A stretch of 5,473 nucleotides of DNA from Actinomycetes bacterium (GCA_023451855.1 JAEXXY010000155.1:1-5473); one strand, 5' to 3'. Numbered from the stretch's first letter, positions 1 to 5,074 are shown. Numbers and translations: made by a program. Notes: generated by a model not told the origin, from the letters alone.

Positions 1-1
1 G

Positions 2-916
2 TCCTACGCCGCCGCGGGCGCGCCGACCGCGGTGCAGCCGGTGACGCGTCGGTCCCAGTACGACAACACGGCCGGGCTCCCGGCCGTCGGGCACGACGAG
101 GACGAGGAGCGCAGGGGCAACCGGGGCCGGGCCGTGCTCGTGACCGTCCTCGCGCTCGTGCTGCTCGGCCTCGTCGGATGGCTCGCGGTGACGTGGTTCG
201 GCAACCAGACGCCCGACGTCAAGATGGTCGCGGTGCCCTCCATCGTCAACATGCAGGAGGCTCAGGCCACCCAGACGCTCGCGTCGAACAACCTGCGCGG
301 GGAGAAGTCCCAGGGGGCGAGCACCACGGTGCCCAAGGGCAGCGTCATCAGCCAGGACCCCAAGCCCGGCGGGCAGGTCGCGGAGCAGTCCGTCGTCCGG
401 TTCGTCGTCTCGACCGGCCCCGACAGCGTGCAGATGCCCGACGTCACGGGGATGAACAAGGACGATGCCCGCAGCGAGCTGGAGAAACAGGGCTTCAAGG
501 TCGTCAAGTTCGTCCAGGAGAACACCCCCGACCAGGACAAGAACAAGGTGACCAAGACCGAGCCGTCGGCCAACTCGACCGTCGCGGCCGGCTCGGACGT
601 CACGATCTACTACGCCACCGGCAACGTGAAGGTGCCCGACGACCTCGTCGGCAAGGACTGGACGCAGGCCGTCATCTCGCTGCAGAACGCGGGCCTCAAC
701 CCGAAGAAGGAGCCGGTCGAGTCCGACAAGCCGGCCGACCAGGTGCTCGACGTCGAGAACGCGGGCAACGTCGTCAAGGCCGGTTCGACGATCACCGTCA
801 AGGTCGCCAAGACCCCGACGCCGACCCCGTCGACCGTCACCGTCACGCCGACGCCGACCGACACCGCGACCGCCACGGCGACCGACACGACGTCGCCGCC
901 GCCGATTCTGCCCTGA
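2..916 (+). CDS. pknB: Ser/Thr protein kinase PknB, C-terminal part (TM + three PASTA repeats), 5' end missing
   Basis: This is the distal part of a membrane Ser/Thr kinase; the frame is open to the left edge, so the kinase domain lies outside the window. PknB-type kinases sense muropeptides or lipid II through extracellular PASTA repeats and phosphorylate cell-wall and division proteins. Numbering from the first in-window GTG (position 32), the sequence shows a charged juxtamembrane stretch (about 22-33), one transmembrane helix (about 35-56), and PASTA repeats at about 66-128, 133-197 and 199-259. The last 35 residues are a Thr/Pro/Ala-rich tail (TPTPTPSTVTVTPTPTD). The internal GTG at 32 is not a real start because the reading frame and domain logic continue upstream. 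Mycobacterial PknB has four PASTA repeats; here I count three, the third being the most divergent. The name rests on the PASTA architecture plus neighbours pabA, DUF881 and crgA. A paralogous PASTA kinase is possible but less likely in this context. Confidence 0.92.
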   Translation, partial: SYAAAGAPTAVQPVTRRSQYDNTAGLPAVGHDEDEERRGNRGRAVLVTVLALVLLGLVGWLAVTWFGNQTPDVKMVAVPSIVNMQEAQATQTLASNNLRGEKSQGASTTVPKGSVISQDPKPGGQVAEQSVVRFVVSTGPDSVQMPDVTGMNKDDARSELEKQGFKVVKFVQENTPDQDKNKVTKTEPSANSTVAAGSDVTIYYATGNVKVPDDLVGKDWTQAVISLQNAGLNPKKEPVESDKPADQVLDVENAGNVVKAGSTITVKVAKTPTPTPSTVTVTPTPTDTATATATDTTSPPPILP

Positions 917-960
917 GGTCACCCGCACCACCCCGACGCGTCACCCGACGCGACGGGCGC

Positions 961-1001
961 AAGGGCCCACTCGACGCTCCAACAGCCTCGAGTGGGCCCT
1001 T
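961..1001. terminator. Bidirectional hairpin between convergent pknB and pabA
   Basis: A perfect 14-bp stem is formed by 961-974 (AAGGGCCCACTCGA) and 988-1001, with a 13-nt loop. It begins 44 bp after the pknB stop and ends 11 bp before the pabA stop, so it can serve both convergent transcripts. A further 5-bp complementarity (951-955 with 1005-1009) could extend the base after an internal loop. T-tracts are short (TTTCT on the plus side, almost none on the minus side), as is common in GC-rich actinobacteria. Confidence 0.85.
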
Positions 1002-1012
1002 TCTCGTCGGGG

Positions 1013-1642
1013 TCAGACGGCGGCGGTGACGAGCGGGCTCAGGCCCGCGGACCGGGCGACCGCCCCGGTGTCGCCGCACATGGCGAGGAAGTTCGCCAGC
1101 ATCCGGTGGCCGCCCTCGGTGAGCACGCTCTCGGGGTGGAACTGGACCCCGTGCAGGGGCAGGTCGCGGTGACGGACCGCCATGACGACACCCGAGTCGG
1201 TGTGACCGGTGGCCACGAGCTCGTCCGGCAGCGTGGCCGGGTCGATGGTCAGCGAGTGGTAGCGCGTCGCGGTGAACGGCGACGGCAGGCCCTCGAGGAC
1301 ACCGGTGCCGTCGTGGTGCACGAGGGAGGTCTTGCCGTGGAGCAGCTCGGGGGCCCGGTCGACCGTCGCGCCGGCGACGACGCCGAGCGCCTGGTGGCCG
1401 AGGCAGACGCCGAACATGGGGGTGCCGACACGCGCGCACTCGCGGATGACATCCATCGAGACCCCTGCAGCCTCGGGCGTGCCCGGGCCGGGGGAGACGA
1501 GGACACCGTCGTACTCGGCGACCGCGCCGGCCTCCACGGCATCGTTGCGCACGACGACGCACTCGGCGCCGAGCTGCTCGAGGTAGCCGACGATCGTGTA
1601 CACGAAGCTGTCGTAGTTGTCGACGACGAGGATGCGGGTCAT
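1013..1642 (-). CDS. pabA: Aminodeoxychorismate/anthranilate synthase glutamine amidotransferase subunit (PabA/TrpG)
   Basis: This 209-residue class I glutamine amidotransferase releases ammonia from glutamine for a chorismate-using partner. The product is aminodeoxychorismate (folate, with PabB) or anthranilate (tryptophan, with TrpE); one subunit may serve both. Visible motifs are the N-terminal ILVVDNYDSF, the oxyanion loop SPGPGTP (about 50-56), the nucleophile elbow GVCLGHQ with Cys80, and HPES giving His169 and Glu171, so the catalytic triad is complete. The length is normal for a stand-alone subunit. The ATG is preceded on its strand by GTGAGG (1648-1653) at 5-nt spacing. It lies 51 bp downstream of the DUF881 gene on the same strand, suggesting co-transcription, and converges on pknB. 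The gene at this locus is called trpG in mycobacteria. No tryptophan-biosynthesis gene is nearby, so I prefer pabA; sequence alone does not settle the partner. Confidence 0.93.
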   Translation of the reverse strand: MTRILVVDNYDSFVYTIVGYLEQLGAECVVVRNDAVEAGAVAEYDGVLVSPGPGTPEAAGVSMDVIRECARVGTPMFGVCLGHQALGVVAGATVDRAPELLHGKTSLVHHDGTGVLEGLPSPFTATRYHSLTIDPATLPDELVATGHTDSGVVMAVRHRDLPLHGVQFHPESVLTEGGHRMLANFLAMCGDTGAVARSAGLSPLVTAAV

Positions 1643-1693
1643 GCGGGCCTCACGGATGCTGCGGGTCGGGTGGTCGTGTCGGGCGGGTGGCGG

Positions 1694-2503
1694 TCAGCGG
1701 ATCGGGGCCGCGTACTGGAGGTCGACCGTTCCCGAGTATGCCGGGAACTCCAGGGACGAGTGGGTCTGCACCCCGTAGCCGAGACCGACGGCGTCGACGT
1801 ACTGCTTGTAGATCTGCACGGTCTGGTCGTTGTCGAGACCGAGCTGCAACGACTGGACGTCGCCGATCGCCTTGATGCGGTAGGGCGGTGAGTAGACCCG
1901 GCCCTGGAGGATCAGGGTGTTGCCGACGCACCGCACGGCGCTCGTGGAGATGATGCGCTGGTCCTGGATCATCATCGCCTCGGCACCGGACTGCCACAGC
2001 GCGTTGACGACGCCCTGCACGTCCTGCTGGTGCACGACGATGTCATCGGCGGTGAACCCGTCGGGCAGGGAGTCGGCACTGCGGTGCGCGTCGTCGAGGG
2101 TGACCTCGACGGCCGGACCGGTGACCTTGGTGTCGGCGGCGGCGTCGGCGAGCGCGTCGCCCCTGGCGGCGAGGGTGGAGAGCCGCTTGTCGTAGGGCGC
2201 GTTGGCCTTCGACAGCGCGTCGACCTCCTTCTGGAGGGTGTCGAGCTGGGCGGCCTTGTCGGCGACCCGCGAGTCGCCGTCCATGATGAGCTCCGGCAGG
2301 TCGCGGTCGGCGCGGAGGTCCTGGCCCTGCGCGGCCACGAAGCTCATCGAGAACATGATGCCGGCCACGGCGGTGATGACGGGCACGAGCGCCCGCCACG
2401 TGAGGCGCGGACGGCGGCGCGGCTCCGGGGCAGCGGCGTCCGGCCCACCGTCGGTGGCGGGCTCGTGCGCCTGCGCCTCGTCGGCCCTCGGCTCGTCCGT
2501 CAT
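1694..2503 (-). CDS. DUF881 family membrane-anchored protein
   Basis: The product is 269 residues of a conserved actinobacterial and firmicute family without established biochemical function. It has an acidic, Ala/Pro-rich cytoplasmic N-terminus (1-28), a basic stretch RRRPR (29-33), and one transmembrane helix (about 38-58). A predicted coiled coil follows (about 75-122, with LDTLQKEVDALSKA). The extracytoplasmic DUF881 domain (about 127-265) carries the typical run around VVHQQDVQGVVNALWQSGAE and the later block with RCVGNTLILQG. The start is set at the ATG behind GGAGGA (7-nt spacing). The frame stays open another 71 codons upstream, but that extension is low-complexity Arg/Ser-rich and would run over the crgA promoter region. 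The gene is divergent from crgA and probably in one operon with pabA. A septal or envelope role is inferred only from the neighbours. Confidence 0.88.
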   Translation of the reverse strand: MTDEPRADEAQAHEPATDGGPDAAAPEPRRRPRLTWRALVPVITAVAGIMFSMSFVAAQGQDLRADRDLPELIMDGDSRVADKAAQLDTLQKEVDALSKANAPYDKRLSTLAARGDALADAAADTKVTGPAVEVTLDDAHRSADSLPDGFTADDIVVHQQDVQGVVNALWQSGAEAMMIQDQRIISTSAVRCVGNTLILQGRVYSPPYRIKAIGDVQSLQLGLDNDQTVQIYKQYVDAVGLGYGVQTHSSLEFPAYSGTVDLQYAAPIR

Positions 2504-2510
2504 GCCTGCG

Positions 2511-2516
2511 TCCTCC
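2511..2516 (-). promoter_or_regulatory. Ribosome binding site fixing the DUF881 gene start
   Basis: GGAGGA on the minus strand sits 7 nt before the ATG at 2503. It is the reason for choosing this start over the longer open frame that reaches 2716. Confidence 0.8.
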
Positions 2517-2581
2517 ACGGGCGCGGCCGTTCCGCGCCCACCGCCATTCTGCCCTGACTCACGCGTGACTCGTGACGGGCT

Positions 2582-2627
2582 CACGCCTCGCTCGCCCTCG
2601 CCCGCACGACTCGTCGAGCGAGGCGTG
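2582..2627. repeat. 13-bp perfect inverted repeat in the DUF881/crgA divergent region
   Basis: Arms 2582-2594 (CACGCCTCGCTCG) and 2615-2627 are perfect reverse complements, separated by 20 nt. The element lies between two divergent genes, about 80 bp before the DUF881 start codon on one side and 100 bp before the crgA start on the other. It could be an operator, a transcript hairpin or a transcriptional insulator. It is followed by no T-run. A 10-bp palindrome TCACGCGTGA at 2559-2568 lies next to it. No convincing -10/-35 pair is visible for either gene; the best crgA -10 candidate is TACGCT (2693-2698) without a good -35. Confidence 0.7.
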
Positions 2628-2714
2628 GCGCGCCGTGGGACCGGACGCGAGCGGACGTGGCTCGAGGAGGGCACGTTCACGGCCGCACGCACTACGCTGG
2701 GCCGCACACGACGC

Positions 2715-2720
2715 AAGGAG
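2715..2720 (+). promoter_or_regulatory. Ribosome binding site fixing the crgA GTG start
   Basis: AAGGAG is placed 7 nt before the GTG at 2728. It rules out the in-frame ATG at 2572, whose extra 52 codons are Arg-rich and unlike CrgA. Confidence 0.85.
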
Positions 2721-2727
2721 AGAGCAA

Positions 2728-2979
2728 GTGCCCGAGTCCAGAGGCCGCGACCACAAGGCCACCGCCTACACCCCGCCGCAGAAGAGCAAGGCGGCCGAGC
2801 CCAACCCGACGTGGTGGGCCCCGGTCTTCATCACGCTGCTCGTCGTCGGGCTGCTGTGGATCGTCGTCTACTACGTGACCGAGTACAAGTACCCGATCGG
2901 CTCGATCGGCGTCTGGAACCTCGGCGTGGGCTTCGTCCTGCTCATGGCCGGCTTCATCATGACGATGCGCTGGCGCTGA
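2728..2979 (+). CDS. crgA: Cell division protein CrgA
   Basis: This 83-residue protein is a small two-helix membrane protein of the actinobacterial divisome. In mycobacteria CrgA contacts FtsZ, FtsQ, FtsI and CwsA; in Streptomyces it affects the timing of septation. Visible features are a hydrophilic, basic, Pro-rich cytoplasmic N-terminus (1-27, VPESRGRDHK onward) and PTWW entering the first helix (about 30-50, APVFITLLVVGLLWIVVYYV). A short extracytoplasmic loop (TEYKYPIGSIG) follows, then a second helix (about 62-80) ending in the characteristic MTMRWR C-terminus. Length is as expected for the family. GTG is the start, with an ideal Shine-Dalgarno sequence. It is divergent from the DUF881 gene and convergent with the rhomboid gene. 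The last six codons plus stop are repeated immediately after the stop (see the repeat entry). Confidence 0.95.
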   Translation: MPESRGRDHKATAYTPPQKSKAAEPNPTWWAPVFITLLVVGLLWIVVYYVTEYKYPIGSIGVWNLGVGFVLLMAGFIMTMRWR

Positions 2980-3000
2980 ATGACGCTGCGCTGGCACTGA
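2959..3000 (+). repeat. 21-bp tandem duplication covering the crgA stop codon
   Basis: Unit 1 (2959-2979) encodes the C-terminal MTMRWR and the TGA stop of crgA. Unit 2 (2980-3000) follows with no gap and matches it at 19 of 21 positions; the differences are A/C at unit position 7 and G/A at position 17. Unit 2 would read MTLRWH-stop in the same frame, so readthrough of the first TGA would add six residues closely copying the tail. The pattern indicates a slippage-type duplication that left crgA itself intact. Confidence 0.85.
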
Positions 3001-3041
3001 CCTCGTCGTGCCGCGGCCGCCCGCCGCGCTCGGACCACTCA

Positions 3042-3071
3042 CGGCCCGTCCCCGATCGCGGGGGCGGGCCG
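3042..3071. terminator. GC-rich hairpin downstream of crgA
   Basis: Arms 3042-3054 and 3059-3071 pair over 13 bp with one G-T wobble around a tetraloop ATCG. It begins 62 bp after the crgA stop. There is no T-run, so it is a GC-type terminator candidate of the kind often seen in actinobacteria. Confidence 0.65.
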
Positions 3072-3090
3072 GTCGTCGTCGTGGGCGTTC

Positions 3091-3119
3091 CCGGCCGTCC
3101 GTCGGCCGCGGACGGCCGG
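3091..3119. terminator. Second hairpin between crgA and the DnaA-box-like cluster
   Basis: Arms CCGGCCGTCC (3091-3100) and 3110-3119 are perfect complements with a 9-nt loop. It comes 19 bp after the previous hairpin and directly abuts the first box-like sequence at 3121. The two hairpins could stop crgA transcription from entering the cluster, and rhomboid transcription coming from the other side. Confidence 0.5.
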
Positions 3120-3213
3120 ACCGTCCACACGTGCCCACACGGTGTTGACATCTTTTCCACACGGTTGTCCCCAGCTGGGGATGAATGACACGCGTGTAAC
3201 TACATCCACAGGC

Positions 3214-3222
3214 TTATCCACA
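3214..3222 (+). promoter_or_regulatory. Perfect DnaA box TTATCCACA
   Basis: This is an exact match to the classical high-affinity 9-mer. Two nucleotides later an 8-of-9 box follows on the opposite strand (3225-3233), giving an inverted pair. Confidence 0.75.
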
Positions 3223-3285
3223 CCGGTGGACAACTCCGCGTGGGGACACCTGTGGAACGCGTGCTCAGTCGGCGTGTGGAACCCG

Positions 3286-3294
3286 TTGTCCACA
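3286..3294 (+). promoter_or_regulatory. Perfect actinobacterial-type DnaA box TTGTCCACA
   Basis: This is an exact match to the form preferred in Streptomyces and relatives. It is paired with a reverse-strand copy (GGATCCACA, 3298-3306), so TCCACA and TGTGGA form perfect 6-bp inverted arms around GGG (3289-3303). Confidence 0.75.
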
Positions 3295-3386
3295 GGGTGT
3301 GGATCCTGTGTGCAAGACGGCCGTCGCAGTGCGGTCCGGCCCGGTCTGGGCCGCGGCTCCGCGAAGAGCGCCCCGACCTGTGGAGA

Positions 3387-3406
3387 ACGGGGCCGGACCG
3401 CCCCGT
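3387..3406. terminator. Short hairpin downstream of the rhomboid gene (weak)
   Basis: Arms ACGGGGC (3387-3393) and GCCCCGT (3400-3406) enclose CGGACC. On the minus strand this lies about 50 bp after the rhomboid stop. It overlaps the ends of two DnaA-box-like sequences, so the pairing may be incidental. Confidence 0.3.
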
Positions 3407-3442
3407 GGACAACCGTGGACAACGGTGGACGCCCGTGGACGG
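3403..3442. repeat. Four 10-bp tandem repeats of CCGTGGACAA type
   Basis: Units are CCGTGGACAA (3403-3412), the same again (3413-3422), CGGTGGACGC (3423-3432) and CCGTGGACGG (3433-3442). GTGGAC is invariant and recurs every 10 bp, nearly one helical turn, so all copies face one side of the DNA. On the reverse strand the first two read as 8-of-9 DnaA boxes (TTGTCCACG); the last two are degenerate. The array ends 15 bp before the rhomboid stop codon. Confidence 0.85.
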
Positions 3443-3457
3443 GCGTCGAGTACCGCG

Positions 3458-4405
3458 TCAGCTGCCGAAGGAGCTCGAGTCGATCATCCGGACGGCCTCC
3501 GGGAGCGAGAGGTACTTGAGCACGGCTGCGGCCACGAGGACGGCGAGGACCGCGCCGAGCGCCAGCCAGACGAGGTGGCGCACGCCCTGGCGTCGGAACG
3601 CGATGATGACGGCGGCGCAGGCGAGGCCGGTCACGAGGCCGCCGAGGTGGGCCTGCCAGGCGATCCCGGGGTAGATGAAGCCGAAGGCGGCGTTGATGGC
3701 GATCGTCGCGTACATGAACGCCGACGAGCGGCCGAGGTGCCGGTTGAGCACGAGGAGGGCACCGAAGAGGCCGAAGATCGCCCCGGAGGCGCCGACGACG
3801 GGAGTCAGCCAGCCGACGTCCCGGCCGACCTGCAGCCCGGCGATCGTGGGGGACCCGGCGAGCAGGACGACGGCGACCTGCCCGCCGATGCCGCTGATGA
3901 GGTACAGCGCCGCGAAGCGGGCCCGGCCGAGCAGCGGCTCGAGGTACTGCCCGAGGCTCCACAGCGCGAACATGTTGAGCAGGATGTGGAAGATCGTGTC
4001 CGGCGAGTGGAGGAAGGCCGCCGTGACGAAACGGTACGGCTCGGTCCAGCCGAGCGCCGGCAGGAACGCGAACCGATCCGTCAGGGGCGGGTAGGCCCGC
4101 TGGAGCAGGTAGACGACGGCGCAGATCGCGATGATCGTGTAGGTGACGACGGGGGTGCCGGCGGTGGCCCGGCCGCCGAAGACGGTGCGCGCGCCGGGCG
4201 TCGCCCGCGACGCCTCGCGGACGCAGTCGACGCACTGGATGCCGACGGCCGCTGGACGCTGGCACTCGGGGCACGCGGGGCGTCCGCAGCGCTGGCAGCG
4301 GACGTACGCCTCCCGGTCGGGGTGGCGCGGGCACACGGACGGACCGGCAGCAGGCTGCGGCACCCCCGGCTCAGCGGGGGGTGGAGCGGTCGGGTTGTCG
4401 GACAA
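3458..4405 (-). CDS. Rhomboid-family intramembrane serine protease with N-terminal zinc-binding module
   Basis: The 315-residue product is a multi-pass membrane protease predicted to cut transmembrane substrates within the bilayer. A Pro-rich start is followed by a cytosolic Cys/His module: C25-x2-H28, C37-x2-C40, C45-x2-C48 and C58-x2-C61, resembling B-box-like zinc ribbons seen on actinobacterial rhomboids. The rhomboid domain spans about 84-270, with hydrophobic segments near 87-101, 137-152, 164-183, 203-220, 230-247 and 253-269, and a seventh near 277-296. The catalytic dyad is Ser207 in GASGAIFG and His253 in QAHLGG; H140 and N144 of FHILLNM match the oxyanion-site residues of the family. 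The start is a TTG behind AGGGGG. It lies 59 bp downstream of ppiA and is probably in one operon. The locus corresponds to the membrane protein gene between ppiA and crgA in mycobacteria. Substrates are unknown. Confidence 0.93.
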   Translation of the reverse strand: MSDNPTAPPPAEPGVPQPAAGPSVCPRHPDREAYVRCQRCGRPACPECQRPAAVGIQCVDCVREASRATPGARTVFGGRATAGTPVVTYTIIAICAVVYLLQRAYPPLTDRFAFLPALGWTEPYRFVTAAFLHSPDTIFHILLNMFALWSLGQYLEPLLGRARFAALYLISGIGGQVAVVLLAGSPTIAGLQVGRDVGWLTPVVGASGAIFGLFGALLVLNRHLGRSSAFMYATIAINAAFGFIYPGIAWQAHLGGLVTGLACAAVIIAFRRQGVRHLVWLALGAVLAVLVAAAVLKYLSLPEAVRMIDSSSFGS

Positions 4406-4406
4406 C
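4394..4406. repeat. 13-bp palindrome over the rhomboid start codon
   Basis: GTTGTC (4394-4399) and GACAAC (4401-4406) flank one base. The rhomboid TTG start (4403-4405, reverse strand) lies inside the right arm. It could fold at the translation start or be chance; only six base pairs are involved. Confidence 0.4.
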
Positions 4407-4412
4407 GGGATT

Positions 4413-4418
4413 CCCCCT
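4413..4418 (-). promoter_or_regulatory. Ribosome binding site for the rhomboid TTG start
   Basis: AGGGGG on the minus strand lies 7 nt before TTG at 4405. No ATG or GTG with equal support is nearby in frame, so TTG is taken as the start. Confidence 0.75.
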
Positions 4419-4464
4419 GCCGGTCTCGTCCGTGCGTACGGGTTGAGCTGGTGGAGCGGTGCGC

Positions 4465-4983
4465 TCAGTCCTCGATCGTCACCGAGTTGATGACGACGTC
4501 CTCGACCGGCTTGTCGTTCGGGCCGGTGGCGACGGTGCCGATCTTGTCGACGACGTCGCGGGAGGACTGGTCGGCGACCTCACCGAAGATCGTGTGCTTG
4601 CCCTGGAGCCACGTGGTGGGCGCCGTGGTGATGAAGAACTGCGAGCCGTTGGTGCCCTTGCCCATGCGCTTGCCGGCGTTGGCCATGGCGAGCACGTACG
4701 GCTTGGTGAAGTCCTTGTCGGGGCTGATCTCGTCGTCGAACGTGAAGCCCGGGCCACCGAAGCCCTGACCGAGCGGGCAGCCGCCCTGGATCATGAAGTT
4801 CGGGATGATGCGGTGGAAGATCAGGCCGTCGTAGAACGGGGTCGGGTTGGTGCGGCCCGCCTCGTCCTTGTACTCCTTCTCGCCCTTGGCGAGGCCGACG
4901 AAGTTCTCCACCGTCTTCGGGGCCTGGTGCTCGAAGAGGTCGACGACGATGTCGCCGTGGTTCGTGTGCAGGGTTGCCTTCAT
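4465..4983 (-). CDS. ppiA: Cytoplasmic peptidyl-prolyl cis-trans isomerase, cyclophilin type
   Basis: This 172-residue single-domain cyclophilin catalyses cis-trans isomerisation of Xaa-Pro bonds. It starts directly with the fold (MKATLHTNHGDIVVDLF) and has no signal peptide or membrane helix, so it acts in the cytoplasm. Active-site residues can be placed by comparison with human cyclophilin A: FHR with Arg58 (CypA Arg55), F63, M64 and Q66 (CypA F60, M61, Q63), the GTNGSQFFITT strand with F117 (CypA F113), W125 (CypA W121) and H130 (CypA H126). Length matches mycobacterial PpiA closely. The ATG follows GAGGA (4992-4996) at 8-nt spacing. It is the first gene of the ppiA-rhomboid pair and is divergent from the antitoxin-family gene. 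I see no convincing promoter for it in 4984-5138. Confidence 0.96.
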   Translation of the reverse strand: MKATLHTNHGDIVVDLFEHQAPKTVENFVGLAKGEKEYKDEAGRTNPTPFYDGLIFHRIIPNFMIQGGCPLGQGFGGPGFTFDDEISPDKDFTKPYVLAMANAGKRMGKGTNGSQFFITTAPTTWLQGKHTIFGEVADQSSRDVVDKIGTVATGPNDKPVEDVVINSVTIED

Positions 4984-5074
4984 GGGCCCAATCCTCGCAC
5001 GACGCGTGAGCCCGCCCGCTGTGTGGCGACCGTGCGACGGCTGTGCCCTCGGGGTACGACGCCCGCACGGACGG

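Larger units (their letters stand above)
3121..3442. other. Cluster of DnaA-box-like sequences (origin-like or DnaA-titration locus)
   Basis: The 478-bp gene-free stretch 2980-3457 holds, besides two hairpins, a dense set of 9-mers resembling the DnaA box (TTATCCACA; actinobacterial TTGTCCACA). Forward copies: TTTTCCACA (3153-3161), TTGTCCCCA (3165-3173), TTATCCACA (3214-3222), TTGTCCACA (3286-3294). Reverse-strand copies: TTGTCCACC (3225-3233), TTCTCCACA (3379-3387), TTGTCCACG (3404-3412 and 3414-3422). Weaker forward copies lie at 3121, 3131 and 3202; weaker reverse copies at 3251, 3275, 3298, 3424 and 3434. Relative to the GC-rich surroundings, 3143-3162 and 3181-3222 are A/T-rich (12 of 20 and 23 of 42 bases), a possible unwinding segment. 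DnaA boxes bind the replication initiator; the usual actinobacterial oriC lies between dnaA and dnaN, neither of which is here. The role (secondary origin, titration site, or something else) is inference. Confidence 0.72.

Noticed and set aside
178..1029. Second long plus-strand frame inside pknB
   Set aside because: It is frame-shifted relative to the PASTA-coding frame, highly Arg/Gln-rich, and without family resemblance.
2504..2716. Longer DUF881 protein starting at 2716
   Set aside because: The extra 71 residues are Arg/Ser-rich low complexity across an intergenic region, and a strong GGAGGA site supports the ATG at 2503.
2572..2727. Longer crgA starting with ATG at 2572
   Set aside because: The extension is Arg-rich and unlike CrgA N-termini; AAGGAG at 7-nt spacing supports the GTG at 2728.
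3145..3150. Perfect TTGACA as a -35 promoter element
   Set aside because: No acceptable -10 hexamer lies 16-19 nt downstream, and no gene on that strand follows within the intergenic region.
3121..3442. Calling this region the chromosomal oriC itself
   Set aside because: The box cluster is origin-like, but neither dnaA nor dnaN is adjacent, the neighbours are convergent, and no marked AT-rich unwinding element is evident. I kept it as an origin-like or titration locus.
3039..4334. 431-codon minus-strand frame overlapping the rhomboid gene
   Set aside because: It is an Arg/Pro-rich out-of-frame shadow of the rhomboid gene that runs on through the DnaA-box cluster; there is no recognisable domain.
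3299..4768. 489-codon open frame on the plus strand opposite the rhomboid and ppiA genes
   Set aside because: It is a GC-rich shadow frame with Arg/Glu/Asp/Gly-rich nonsense composition, opposite two clear genes and crossing their intergenic gap.
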